This document shows positions 1 through 11,199 of a stretch of 64,000 nucleotides of DNA, one piece after another. The stretch covers positions 10,712,453 through 10,776,452 of the forward strand of contig CM037830.1 of the NCBI GenBank assembly GCA_021234535.1. The letters are read 5' to 3'. Both the position numbers and the translations under genes were made by a program. The stretch is from Stichopus chloronotus. Its lineage: Eukaryota; Echinodermata; Holothuroidea; Aspidochirotida; Stichopodidae. A model generated the notes under the pieces. The model had not been told where the DNA came from. It did not search any database and was given only the letters and a program-made list of their open reading frames with translations. Position 1 is the first letter of the stretch; the number at the start of each line of letters is the position of its first letter.

Positions 1-309
1 CGCTGGCACAGCTGCTGCAGCGGCTGTTAGTCAGTTTGGGAACAAAAGAGCACCTTAGCAACAAGGCCTTGCCAGCCAGTGCCGCCGGCTGCATTACCGT
101 TATGTTTGGTCATGACATGTTTCATTGATTCCCGATGTCACTATGGCTGGGAGGCCGCTGCAGCCACTGTTAACAGTGTGTGTGTAGGAAAGTGGCTTCA
201 GCCAGTGCAGCCACATGCTCTTTATCACTGAATTTACCCTAGCAACGCCCAGCGGCTGCAGCAGCCTTGCCAGCCCCTGCAGCGGCCTTGCCAGCCAACT
301 TTTGACATG
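1..309 (+). repeat. Palindromic 0.3-kb element, copy 1 (cut by window edge)
   Basis: This stretch is nearly identical, in the same orientation, to 8676-8982. It is rich in CAGCGGC/GCCGCTG and CCTTGCCAGCC words that occur in both orientations. Its right end reads GCCAACTTTTGACATGGTAC, which in the second copy forms an inverted repeat with the left end. The left end here is cut by the window edge. No open frame is conserved between the copies. It looks like a non-autonomous DNA element; the family is not recognised. Confidence 0.8.
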
Positions 310-1058
310 GTACCTTAGAAAACACTTATGTACATTTTAACTTATGAAATGTATGTACTATAGTTTGGTTTATGTGACATGTGCAACGTTTCTTGGAGCA
401 TTGAAAAGTTGGGGCAATGGGAGTGATTTTTTCTTCTGATCAAACTTAAGGTGCTGATATGGTTCTTATACACTTTTGTGCTGTACCAAAGCCAAGTAAG
501 ATGAACCTTTTCTATATAGATTCTAAGATGTACGTGTCATCGAGTTTTATGTTAAATCAGGTCCCTTGAGAGTGAATTACAAAACAAGCAATGAAAAAGT
601 GTGAATATGATTAACATTCTATTTTTGTGTGACCAAGTACTTGTGCAAGTGAATGGATGGAGACTATAACAGACATGACAGAAACTACTATCCTCATTAT
701 TGTAAGTGACAGGTTCATGTTACCGTGTGGGTGTTGCATATCTACTGTATAATGTGGAAACAAGCACACTGTCAGAAATTCCACCTCTCAAGAATTTGTG
801 GTACTTGCAAGGATAAGAAAGACTTCTTTTCTTGGTTGTTTTGTTTGTTTTTATCTCATTCCTATACATGTAATGTATGGAATGATTGTAGTTGCTTTGG
901 AATGCTAGAAAGTATTACGGGTTTCTGTTGCCATAGCAACAGTTGCCATGGTAACATTATGTACATTTGATAATGAAACATGAAGGGTCTAACCTGTTAT
1001 GGTACTTAATGTGAACCAGAACTCGCCTCATTAAGGTAGGGATTAGTGATTACACAGT
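310..1058. other. Non-coding stretch, nothing recognised
   Basis: AT-rich sequence. I see no exon with good splice sites and no repeat shared with the rest of the window. If the plexin gene continues leftwards this is intron. Confidence 0.5.
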
Positions 1059-1061
1059 ATG

Positions 1062-1620
1062 TGTCTGTGTGTGTGTGCATCTGTGTGTGAAAGAAAATTT
1101 CACTGTCAAAAGTTTGCATTCATAACTCCTAGACCTCAAAGCCAACAAGGGTCAAAGTTGGAAGTTAGAAGTGTTTTGATGTCAAAGGTAAAGTATCAGG
1201 GGTCAAAGGTCAAATTTGACATTAAAAAGTTTGTGTCCGCAACTCCTCCCAGGCTGCAAAGTTGATGAGGGTCCAAGTTGATACATAGGTGACCCAAAGT
1301 CTGAAGTTGTGAGATCTCTCATCAAAATTTAAGGTTAGAGGTGAAAGGGGAGAAGTTAAGGGTTAAATCAGTGAAAATATTATTTTTGCTGTATTTCTTA
1401 ATCCAAAATGGCTATTCACATGGGGTCTTCAAATATATGACTGGCATACAAGATTTTATCTATAAGTCATGTTTTTATGTTTGTGTGGTCAAAGGTCAAG
1501 TTCAGGGATCAAAGGTCAAATTTACCAAACAGTTTGCGTCTGCAACCCCTCCTAGACCGCAAAGCCGATGAGGTTCTAAAGTTGTGTCTGCTGTCAAATC
1601 CCTAATCGACAAAATGTTTT
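1062..1620 (+). repeat. Degenerate tandem repeat with DR1-like sites
   Basis: A phrase of the type AGTTTGCRTCYGCAACTCCT followed by AGRCCKCAAAGCC recurs near 1117, 1231 and 1530. Between the copies are direct repeats of the nuclear-receptor half-site: GGGTCAAAGGTCA at 1200-1212, TGGTCAAAGGTCA at 1486-1498 and GGATCAAAGGTCA at 1506-1518. Frames that span it are open only by chance. The same half-site pair, on the other strand, marks the larger ladders at 11.2-14.2 and 23.7-24.8 kb. Confidence 0.6.
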
Positions 1621-4182
1621 GAAAATGTGTGTTGCAATTCCCTTCGTAGACAGTAAGTCTAATGACCCTCAAACTTGGTTGTTACATACCTGATTATGAT
1701 ATGTAGTGTTCACCCAATAGACGCTATCATAGGTCACTAGGTCACATAATACAGTAGAGTAGGTTCTGTTATTAAAAGGTGCAATATAACTTATTATATC
1801 TTTGCTTGCAATACAATGTGAACTAATATTTCAACCTATATGCAACCATGTTGGGACTGAGTGATTATATCTAATAACAATGTCATTTGCCATGGTTCTA
1901 GTAATACCCCTACTCGGTATGTTTTTACTGCTACATGTCCTATATACATTAGCCAAGGAACTGAGTAGTTTCCAGTGTTTTGGGGGGAAAGAAATAGAGT
2001 TATGCAAATGATTGTGATGTGTTTCTTAGAACTATTACAAACCACCGAGAGTGGCGAAGCGCTGATTTGAGAAATAAAGAAAATCAAAGTATCACTTTGA
2101 AACACAAGCAATCTGCATGGGACCAAGTACTTTGACGCACATGTGACTTCTACATTCAAACAACACTTGCACATTTCTTACACGTCCACGGCCACATGTG
2201 CTGCACCTAACTTTGTGTACTTATGTACTGTGTATAACGTAAAGTGTTGGGTGTTCAATCAAACTCTTGATTAACTATAATACATACATTATCGACAACA
2301 ATGAAAAAATAACAAGGCCATGGGATTACCTCAACAATTCCTACCCAAATAGTAGAAATTCTATGTAGGCCGTAATTATGAAAAGGTGAAAGAATGTACT
2401 GTATAATCAATTAGATGATTATATTTGTGGATTCATCGCCCATTAAACAAAAAGGATTCTCTTCCAGAGTGCATGTGTAAGTTATCACAATTACATATTA
2501 AAGACCATTGACTAACTGAAAAGAAATGCTGACTGCAGTACCATGATGAATTTCATAATCCCAAGCATTGCCTTTCTAGTAGTAAAGAAAGTTTATGAAG
2601 GGATCTCTGCAAGGGCCAATCAATGGTGAGCATTTTAACAGGTGCAGAATCTGCAAATTCCTTTCCCCTTGCAAGATCGAGCATCGCATATTAATGTTTT
2701 CAACATGATATCACTGCAGCTGCATGCAGATAGTATATAGTACAGTGTGCTTTTGTTTTGCCTGTGGTTGTAGAAAGGAATAATTCCAAAGCTTGCACCT
2801 TACATGGATCTGAGTGATACACATTTGCTTTCATGTATTCAAAATAAGAGTTGAAAAATCTTTGTTTATAGTCAGAAAGTTAGTGGATGGATGGATTTTG
2901 TAAGTGAAAACTGCATAAAAAGTGGTAATAATCAGTGATGTGACATCAGTAACAGTCTGAATTTACCGACGCAGATTGTTTACTGATTGTCCGATATTCA
3001 GCCCAATGTTGATCATGTAACAGATGACAGTCAAACACTACATCTCGCACAGTACTTTAGTCATTTCTTCATTGTGCGTTGCTATTTTCTTTCAAGTTAT
3101 TTATGAGCCAGATGTAGAATTAGTGAATAAAATACTGTCATTGATTGACTTGAGCTTACAGTGCACTTGCATTGCTATGTGCCGTATGCACAATAGTAGT
3201 TACCCTAGCCAGTTATTCCACTTTATTTCATGCCGTAAGACTACCTGGAGCCACAAATATACTTGGTAGAAAAGTTGGAAACCTTTTAACATATTACTGT
3301 AGACTTAAAAGGTCATGTTGTGGAGCAGGAACTACGGGGGGCAGTTATAGCAAGGAAACCAGGCCTTGCTAGCACATACCCACCAATATGTGAACCCAAC
3401 CACTTCCTGTGTAAAAAAAAAACAATTGCTTTAATCATTCACACATTAAATTCAAAACAGTACTCTTGTACAGGGTATGCTGCTTCAAAGCAATATGTCT
3501 GGATTTTTCAAGATTAAAGTTCTTTCTCTGCAGTAATATATTAGATCTATACCTCATTCTCAAAAGTACAACATTTACACTCTCATATAGCAACAGTCAT
3601 GCCGGTCGTAATAGTAAACCAAACAATTGCATGATCGCAAAAAAAATGTGTACTGCTGCACAAACAAATCGTCATGCACAAAGTTTTTGAACTCAAAATG
3701 AAAGGAAACGAATGTTTACTAATGAAAATTACATTAATGTAAGATAGAATACTCTACTCAATGGAACTCTTTCTAATACACAGGAATGAATTGAAACCCA
3801 TTGTTCCCTTTGTTAAGCAAGTCCAGTGTGCTTCTAAGAGGATTAAAATCCTTTGCCAAAATATGAATGAAACTGAATGTTGGGCTTCTCTGCCATGTGA
3901 TCAAATGCTTGCATAAGGGTTATAGGAAGGATTTACACATGCATTTGAACTATAGTTTGTTCTATTCTGCAGGTATGTTGGATGTTTCCCTAAAGCAATA
4001 CCACCAAAATAAGACTGAATAGTTTAATGCATTTTATTCAATCTTAAATGGTAAACTGTCCCCTAATATAGTGTCAGGATTTCACTGAGATCAATTACAA
4101 GTTCTGATACACTAGTATCCTATACTTACCTCTATGAAAGAGGAGAAGGCAAGTGCACAAAAAGTTTCCATATTTATTTAAA
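1621..4182. other. Probable plexin intron, no exon found
   Basis: The next plexin exons should lie on the minus strand here or beyond the left edge. I searched for a Cys-rich continuation of the PSI domain and found none with good splice sites, apart from the micro-exon candidate at 4378-4415. The 112-residue minus-strand frame at 1836-2174 resembles nothing and has no splice context. Confidence 0.4.
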
Positions 4183-4213
4183 TATATGTATGTATATATA
4201 TATATATACATAT

Positions 4214-4272
<59 letters not shown>
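4183..4272. repeat. (TA)n microsatellite
   Basis: About 90 bp of TA dinucleotides with a few CA and GTA interruptions at the left side. It lies in the candidate plexin intron. Confidence 0.95.
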
Positions 4273-4273
<1 letters not shown>

Positions 4274-4377
4274 CCGCTACTGCAATACAATATTAAGCAA
4301 CTGGTCAGTTTGGGAGACCAACATACTTCATTTGACAAAGATTTGATCTATTTTTACTGTCTTATCAAAGTGCTTAC

Positions 4378-4415
4378 TCTTGGAGCCATTGTTCCAAGGT
4401 TGACTTTTATCTCTT
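4378..4415 (-). CDS. Candidate plexin micro-exon (38 nt)
   Basis: On the minus strand this segment sits between a TTGCTTTCAG acceptor and a GTAAGC donor. It stays open in the phase left by the PSI exon (phase 2 in, phase 1 out), giving roughly RRDKSQPWNNGSKR after the PSI residues. Vertebrate B-type plexins have a basic, tryptophan-containing stretch at this point, which is loosely similar. The cysteine that normally follows the CGWC motif is absent, so this could equally be a chance pair of splice-like sites. Confidence 0.28.
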
Positions 4416-4905
4416 CTGAAAGCAATGCCAGCTGTACCAAAGTGAAGCACCTCCCATAAGTGAACTTAACATAAATTATTTATGAAGAAATACTGTATAC
4501 ATAATTTTCTGCTTTCCCTACATATTGACTTTGAACTACCTGAAATTGTGTAAATACAGTTCCAAGGTATGAAGTTAAAACTTAATACCACATTTGACAT
4601 TCACAACCTAACCTTGGCCACTCCTTAAATGCATACTAGGTAATACATTAATACCTCAAAAGATGTTCATATCACATGAAGTTCATACAGTGAAACAAAA
4701 ATGTACAAGGCAAGGGAGTCAGGCATGTGCCCAAACATAAACACACAAACCCTATGCACACCACCCACACAACAACACCTACAACTTAACATGATTATGA
4801 CTGCATATTACTCTTGTCTTGAGCAAGGAACAAAATCATAGTTTCTTTTCTGAATGGTAGCATAAAATATTTCTCAACATTATATGAAATTTATTGAAAA
4901 GTTAC

Positions 4906-5003
4906 CTTTTCTGCAGAGTACACCATCCACAGTAGGGATCCCCATTCAGGCATTCCTTACATGTTTGATGCTGATTGCAGTTTGCAACAAAAAGTTCCAA
5001 TAA
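4906..5003 (-). CDS. Plexin, PSI-domain exon
   Basis: Minus-strand exon with acceptor TCCTTACAG and donor GTAACT; 98 nt, phase 0 in and phase 2 out. It encodes about 32 residues with the cysteine pattern of a PSI domain: a Cys, then QHQTCKECL, then GDPYCGWC. This matches the start of the first PSI domain in plexins, where QYTSC..CL..DPHCGWC is typical. Joined to the previous exon it gives TEKK followed by eight residues and Cys, the same spacing as TEKQ...ESC in plexin A proteins. The exon covers only the first half of the PSI domain. Plexins are cell-surface receptors for semaphorins, and PSI is the small disulfide-rich module next to the sema propeller. Confidence 0.92.
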
Positions 5004-5239
5004 CTGTAAGGAGAAATGTAAGAATTACGAAAGGACAAGGGCAATATGGTTCCTTGCATTGGGACTATCAGTGTAGCCATACAGTCACCAAGATACTAGT
5101 ATAAGGTTAATACACAATTTTCACATCCCCATGAGTCAGGCACCACTATGGCCCATAAAATGTTGATCAGCCAAAGGTAATCCATTACCATAGTATTAAA
5201 GTGAATAAGTCTTCATATTGTAAAATATATACAAAAACA

Positions 5240-6080
5240 ATCGCTGTGCATGATTGCTAATGTATGGCCATATGGCCCATCTGAAGTTGGAACACAAGTA
5301 CTAAATACTGAAAAGTGGTCCACTGCCATAGAGCTAAATAGACAAACTTCCACACTGAAAAATCAAATCTGCAATAAAGATGAATTTTGCATGATGCCAC
5401 AAACTGGTCCAAATGGGGCCTTGGGCTCATGAACACTCTGAAGTACAGTACCACTAACAAAGTGCAAATGTGAGAACCCTCTACATTGTAACATCTTAGT
5501 CTGTAGGAAAACAAGTTTTCTGCAATTCTGCATGAGTTCCTAAAATGATCCATAAGTCTCATTTCAACGAAGGACGCAAAGATTAGTACACTCCGACAGT
5601 ATCACTACTAGTACGTTTACTGCATGTGAGACATACTGTATCCTCAACACTATCACACAAAATCTAAAGGAAGTGTGGCATTTTGCATAACTTCATAATA
5701 TGGTCCATATAGAACAATGTTGACTTAGTACCATACAATACATAAAAGAAATACTTGGCATGATATCATAACATGGCCATTTCAGACCTTATACCAAAAA
5801 CATAAAACACGTTGATAGTAATAACCTCAATGAAGTTGGCAACCTGTAGGAGAGGCAATTTGTGCTATTTCCATAGAATGGCCCACTTGGGACCTTGGAC
5901 TGCAAACAACCTAAAGGCACCACTACTATAGTAGTAATGTAACACACGTTTAACTTAATACCATATCATTTGGAGAAGCATTTTGCATGATATTGCAAAA
6001 TGGCTCATATGGCCCATGTGGACTTTGGATCCAAAATCTTGAACACACCAAAGGCACCACTACCAAAGTAGTCACATGAC
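5240..6080 (+). repeat. Degenerate tandem repeat, 'ATATGGCCCAT' family
   Basis: Units contain phrases such as ATGGCCCATATGGACCTTGG, CTTGAACACACCAAAGGCAC, CACTACCATAGTAGTAAT and GGAGAAGCATTTTGCATGAT. Successive units are about 130-150 bp apart and diverged. Related pieces lie at 13040-13430 and 21835-22070 (same strand) and at 57120-57480 (opposite strand). It is in the long plexin intron. No protein coding is apparent. Confidence 0.75.
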
Positions 6081-6339
6081 ACAATCATTGACCATTGCCC
6101 AAAGTTCAAGAAACTGCATAAAACATGGTTTGAGAGAGAGCAATTGACAGCAGTTGTGAAATAATAGATATGGCCTCATCACAAGGCTCACACCAACTAC
6201 TACCATGGAGTAACCACAATGAACCTGTTTCAACCCACTTTGCACTAGCTGACCAAAGTGCAGTAACTTGGTCCTAAGTGTAACAACTTTCTGCCTAAAT
6301 GCAACAACTATGAAAGTTGGTCCAAAGATCAACTTTCTG

Positions 6340-8650
6340 TCCAAAATGTAACAACAATAAGATTACATGATACAGTATTGAAAAATCCAAGATGGCCACC
6401 ATGAGTCAGGAAAGGACTGTGAAATAGGTCAAAAGGCAGAAACACATAGAGTGAGAGGTCTGACGATGGCAATGACAAGGTGTCTGTCTCACATGCTTGA
6501 GGTTTGTGAAACTGGGAGCAGTATGTGGTAGGCGTACGTTCTGTTCCACCGCAAACAGGACCACTAGCTGTCTGCCAAAGAGATCCAAGATGTGATCGGT
6601 GAGACAACATTAAACTCCCACTCATAAAGTATGAGACTTCTTAGAACACATCCGCAGAAACACTGTCTTTCCCTGGTAGGTGTGTCGCGCACGAAGGCTG
6701 ATGTTGTGGCTGTGACACAAGAGGAGATCCCACATTTTCAACAGGAGGGACACGGAATTGGTTCTGCCCTGACAACTGATGTATACCACTGTCGTATTCT
6801 TCAAACAAACTGTGACTAAGAGGCCATCTTGCTGGAATGCCCAGTGTTGGACAAAACGGATGACTACCTCCGTCTTGAGAACATTTACATGTAGGGTCGA
6901 CTCTTCAGCCATCCACAGACCCAAGATCTACGATCAATCTAAATTGCCAAGACACCCTAGGGAGGATGCCTTCCCATTGATCCTTGTCAAGGAAGCACAG
7001 ACCTGGAACGTTCTCTAAGGTACTACAACTGCTTGGCTCCATCCACCAAGAAAAGAACAGACAAAGTTCCAACCACAGATGAATCAGAGAGTTCGCCTTG
7101 GGGCCATTCTGTGCAAATATGGCAATTTAGTACCTTTCATGAGGTGTCATTTGCATCTGACACAGCCCCGGAGATCGACAAAACTGGCTGTCTTACCAAG
7201 GAACCACTGCCATGTGATGGCATAAGAGTGTGAATATCCAAAGCACCAGAGATGAGACCTGTCGGGGCGTTGGGTAAACTATGCTGGTGGCAAAATTGAA
7301 ACAGGGGCCCAGATAACTGATGACTCTTCAATGAGGACTTTTCGAATCCATCCTAACCTCCAAAGTAAGGATGTCACCATGCTCTTTAGGAGACTCTTAA
7401 CTCCATCCAGTTGTCAAGGTAGACACACACCATGATGTATTGGTTGAAATGGTGGACATGGACAGGCATGGTGACCTGTGTGAAGCCCTGGGGTATGGTG
7501 GACAGTCAAAAAAGAAGAGTCACAAAGTGGTGATTGACGTCCCAAAATCGAAACACAAGAAACTGTTGGTCTACTGGTGAATATGAACGTGGCCATGCAC
7601 ATCCTTGAAGTCAATCAATGTCGCCCACTTGCTGTGTGACTTCACTGGACATATTGTTGTTATTGGGGTTTGTTATGGGTTAGTCTTAGATTTGGCCGCC
7701 CCTGTGGTAGATGTCATGACTGTTAATGATGCACAGGCAGAAAAGGTTTAATGATCAGCATTCAATTTTTTCTGTTAATGCTGCTGAAAGACACAAACTA
7801 GGTAATCACGTTGACGATGATGACTGAATAAAAGCAATTATGTAGATGGAAGAGAGCAAAAAAACAAAAAGGAGATGGTACAGCAGTCCTACATTAATAT
7901 AAAGATCGACAGATACAATATAGCAGTCAACAGAACAACTACATGATCATCAGTCAGCAAACATGGTTTGTTGACACTTTCACCAACGCTTCTTTAGGGT
8001 TGAGGGTCAGGGGTTAATAATCAATGTCAACCAGTCAGGAGTATGTAAAACCTGCATGCATCCTGTTGTCACCTGCAATTAACCAATCCTGTAATTATTA
8101 TGAAGTACTTCCCTGTAAAAGCATATGCTTCACCCATTCTAAATGTATACAGTCTGTGTATTTCTTTGTCTGCTTTCTGACAAAGGTAAAAAGAAAGTTA
8201 AAAAACTGGCAAAAGAGCACCGGATATTGTCACCTACTTTCCTGCTTGTAATTCAGAGATCTGAAAGCTGTAATGAATCTACTTTACACCACAGTACATG
8301 GTGCTTATTTGAGTGGCTTAAAGTTTAAGATTGGATGCAATGTTCCATTTTTCCTTGAAGTGAGAGAAAATGATGACTGGGGAAGGAGGTCGTTGCACAG
8401 CCCTTTTTGCGGGGAGATTGGTAATTTCCTGCTTGGGGCAGCCTTCTTGTCCTTCTAGCTTGAAATCAAAGTTCCTTGAGGGAGGGCATAAATTGGAGGC
8501 TTACACTGTCAACATGATTAAATAGCCCTTCTTGACTCATCCCAAGAATTGATGGGTCAGCCTGGATCTTATTACAGGCCACAACATGGTGCCTGAGTCT
8601 CCCCCACTGGACATGACAACTTGATGGGATGGGCATCCCTAGAGCCTTTT
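6340..8650. other. GC-richer degraded sequence, possibly an old retroelement
   Basis: From about 6400 to 7650 and again from 8380 to 8640 base composition is more GC-rich than in the surroundings, and several medium-length frames are open on both strands, but none continues or shows a known domain. It may be a decayed retroelement interrupted by the palindromic element at 8651-8982, since similar-textured sequence resumes to 10.2 kb. I cannot assign a family. The 7700-8380 part is ordinary AT-rich intron. Confidence 0.3.
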
Positions 8651-8982
8651 ACTTAGGCACTGTGTCAAAAGTTGGCCTCCCAGCGGCTGTTAGTCAGTTT
8701 AGGAACAAAAGAGCACCTTAGCAACAAGGCCTTGCCAGCCAGTGCAGCCGGCTGCGTTACCGTTATGTTTGGTCGTGAACGTTTCGTTTGATTCCCAATG
8801 CCACTATGGCTGGGAGGCCGCTGCAGCCACTATTAACAGTATGTGTGTTGGAAAGTGGCTTCAGCCAGTGCAGCCACATGCTCTTTATCACTGAGTTTAC
8901 CCTAGCAACGCCCAGCGGCTGCAGCAGCCTTGCCAGCCCCTGCAGCGGCCTTGCCAGCCAACTTTTGACATGGTACCTTAGT
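8651..8982 (+). mobile_element. MITE-like element with terminal inverted repeats, copy 2
   Basis: The ends are inverted repeats: TGTCAAAAGTTGGC at 8663-8676 pairs exactly with GCCAACTTTTGACA at 8957-8970. Similarity extends outward about 12 bp with four mismatches (ACTTAGG against CCTTAGT). The body is almost identical to 1-309. There is no coding capacity. A clear target-site duplication is not visible, so the exact outer ends are uncertain. It looks like a recent non-autonomous DNA transposon inserted into older degraded sequence. Confidence 0.65.
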
Positions 8983-10650
8983 CCACTCCCACAGGAAGGT
9001 CTCCCTGACCAGTCAACTTGATGGGTATCCTTTAGAGTTCTGTGGTAAGGACATTGTTCTTAAAGTGAGGATTTCAAAGTAGAGCCATGGTAACATAGAA
9101 GAAGCTGCACACTGGCTTGTAGACTGCTTTAAACTGCCTCAGTGAGCCATATGCTTGTCAGCTTCCTGAGGAGGTTTCTGACGACCCATTTCTGATGACC
9201 GGTTTCTGACGGCCTCACAAAGCTTGGAATCAATTGCCTGTCCAAAAGATCATTGCCAAGAATAGGAAAGGCATGTCCAGATTCCAGCATAGGTTGGTCG
9301 CCTTTACTGATACTCAGGCGAATTTGTTACAGATGTTTCATGTCACTAGACCAAAACAGGGAATAACTCCCTGTTGTCTGTGCTTGAGTGAAAGACATGT
9401 TCAACAACTTGGCAAAAAGCAAGAGGGCAGATGTGAACTTCATACTGGCCCGATCCCCATTAAAAAGAGATGATTCCAGCCAACTGCCCATTTTGTCTCT
9501 GAATTTGTCACAGGAGTCCAGGTTTCGTGGAGATGCTCCATACTTTGGCTGGCACCTGTGGAACAAAAGCAAAAATAGCAAAAAAAAGAAAAGGACTGAC
9601 CAATCAAACTCGTTTATGAGGGAAGTACACTGGGGGGTCACGTTGAAATGCCATTCGCTGTAAGGTAACTGTGATCGCCTCGAAACGGCAGCATTCAAAA
9701 TCCATCAGAGTGGAGGATTTAGAGACCCAAGAAGCTGTTTTCAAAGTAAGCTTGGACCTAGGAACGTCCTCTACAGGGAACTACGGGTAACTGAAGACAA
9801 AGGTTCATCTTGGTGAAACTGCAGCCTGCTCAAAAGCATCTGTTGGGAGTTCTGTACCACAGACAGGCTGGTTTTCCTCGGAAGGAGACTCCATTGGGTT
9901 GGGAGTTGGTGAAAGACTCAGGTTAGCAGTATCACCAGAGACAGACACTGCTGCCCAAAATGAGCTCCACATCTGCCCGGAGAGATGAATGATTTCCCCC
10001 GGATATTGATTAATAGAGTTTTCGCCTTCTCTCATATGGTGGTCTGATATTGGGCGATGTGGCTAATGCTATCTTGTATGGCAGCCTGATTCTGGGTGAC
10101 GGCTTGTACCATCTTGTATGACAGCCTCAGTAGTAGTACTGTAAATGCAGAGCTTCTGCCATCATGTACAGTGGTCTCACTTCCTCTTGAAGGTCTCGTG
10201 CACCTCAAATGGTAGCCATATGGTTGGTGGGCTTTATCTCTGGCTTAATCAGAAAACTCTTTCACTGCAGTGAGAGTCATTTCCAACACTTTGCTAGTCT
10301 CAAGTCAAAGCCCAGTGTTCTGCTGACCAAGACTGGTAGTTGGGACACTGTTTCCCTGCAGGTGCAGGGACAACAATTGGGGCATACTGTGTGCACATCC
10401 CAAGTCTTAAACAGATGAGTTTAGAAGTAGCACACATCAGAAATCCTATTCATATCTCTAACGATCTGATTAAAGGGGGAATAAACCAATCTTTCCAATG
10501 AAACATGAAACAATGAGGTCGGAAGACAGAACACAGAATACAAAAACTGTAATGACTCTATGGCCAAACACTCAATTGAGGGCAAACGTCCTGCACGAGT
10601 GCTGAGGCAACGCAATAACATACTCAACTTTATTCCATGTCCTAGCAGAA
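8983..10650. other. Degraded, GC-richer intron sequence
   Basis: Continues the texture of 6340-8650 on the other side of the MITE. A minus-strand frame (9327-9698, 123 residues) and its shadows show no recognisable domain. No splice-flanked exon is evident. Confidence 0.3.
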
Positions 10651-10653
10651 AAC

Positions 10654-10896
10654 ATGCAGTGTAGCGAAGAAAACTACTTTCCAATCTACCCACAGGCAAC
10701 GACATGGCAAGAACTAAAGCAAAAAATAATTGATCTTTACAACATGCAAAGTTACCTAACAAGCACATACCCATACACACAGTTTGAACAAGTAGTACAC
10801 AATGCAGCCTTCTATGAGAGCAACGCACAAGGAAATTACAGTATCATAAAGTTTCCCCAAAATTGTAAAGAATTACACACAATTTCCAATTGCTAA
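10654..10896 (+). other. Unrecognised 80-codon open frame
   Basis: The plus-strand frame has a protein-like composition (for example TTWQELKQKIIDLYNMQSYL near residues 16-35) and is rich in Gln, Asn and Tyr. It matches no family I know, lies inside the plexin intron on the opposite strand, and has no obvious partner exon. It could be a fragment of an old mobile element or pure chance. The longer minus-strand frame over the same bases (10421-10828) looks like its shadow. Confidence 0.15.
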
Positions 10897-11199
10897 AATG
10901 TAAATATGGTTATGTGAGGTGAGAGAGTGTGTGCTGTAAATACAGAATTTGACTGTTGAGGTCCACACCAAAACAACAGGTTTTAATTCATGTAGCACAG
11001 ACTAAGTACATGCCAAGAAGTTACAGTGACCAAACAACTGATTGTATTGACAACCATGGCTATTGGGCTCTTACTGGTGACTGTGGTGCACCCTCAGTAA
11101 ATGTTCTCTCAAGTAACATAAGTCATATAAAACCATTTGCTCACTTTTGGGGTGCACCTCTTCAATAATATTTCAAGCCCTGTATGTAGGACAATTATT

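Noticed and set aside
6072..7331. Set of 60-100 codon frames on both strands as genes
   Set aside because: They overlap heavily, lack any domain, and fall in degraded GC-richer intronic sequence.
1..8982. The two near-identical 0.3-kb sequences as LTRs of one retrotransposon
   Set aside because: The interval contains a genuine plexin PSI exon and no gag-pol frames, and the repeats themselves have inverted termini of MITE type.
10421..10828. 135-codon minus-strand frame as a gene
   Set aside because: No domain, Cys/Leu-rich random-looking composition, and it overlaps a more protein-like frame on the other strand.
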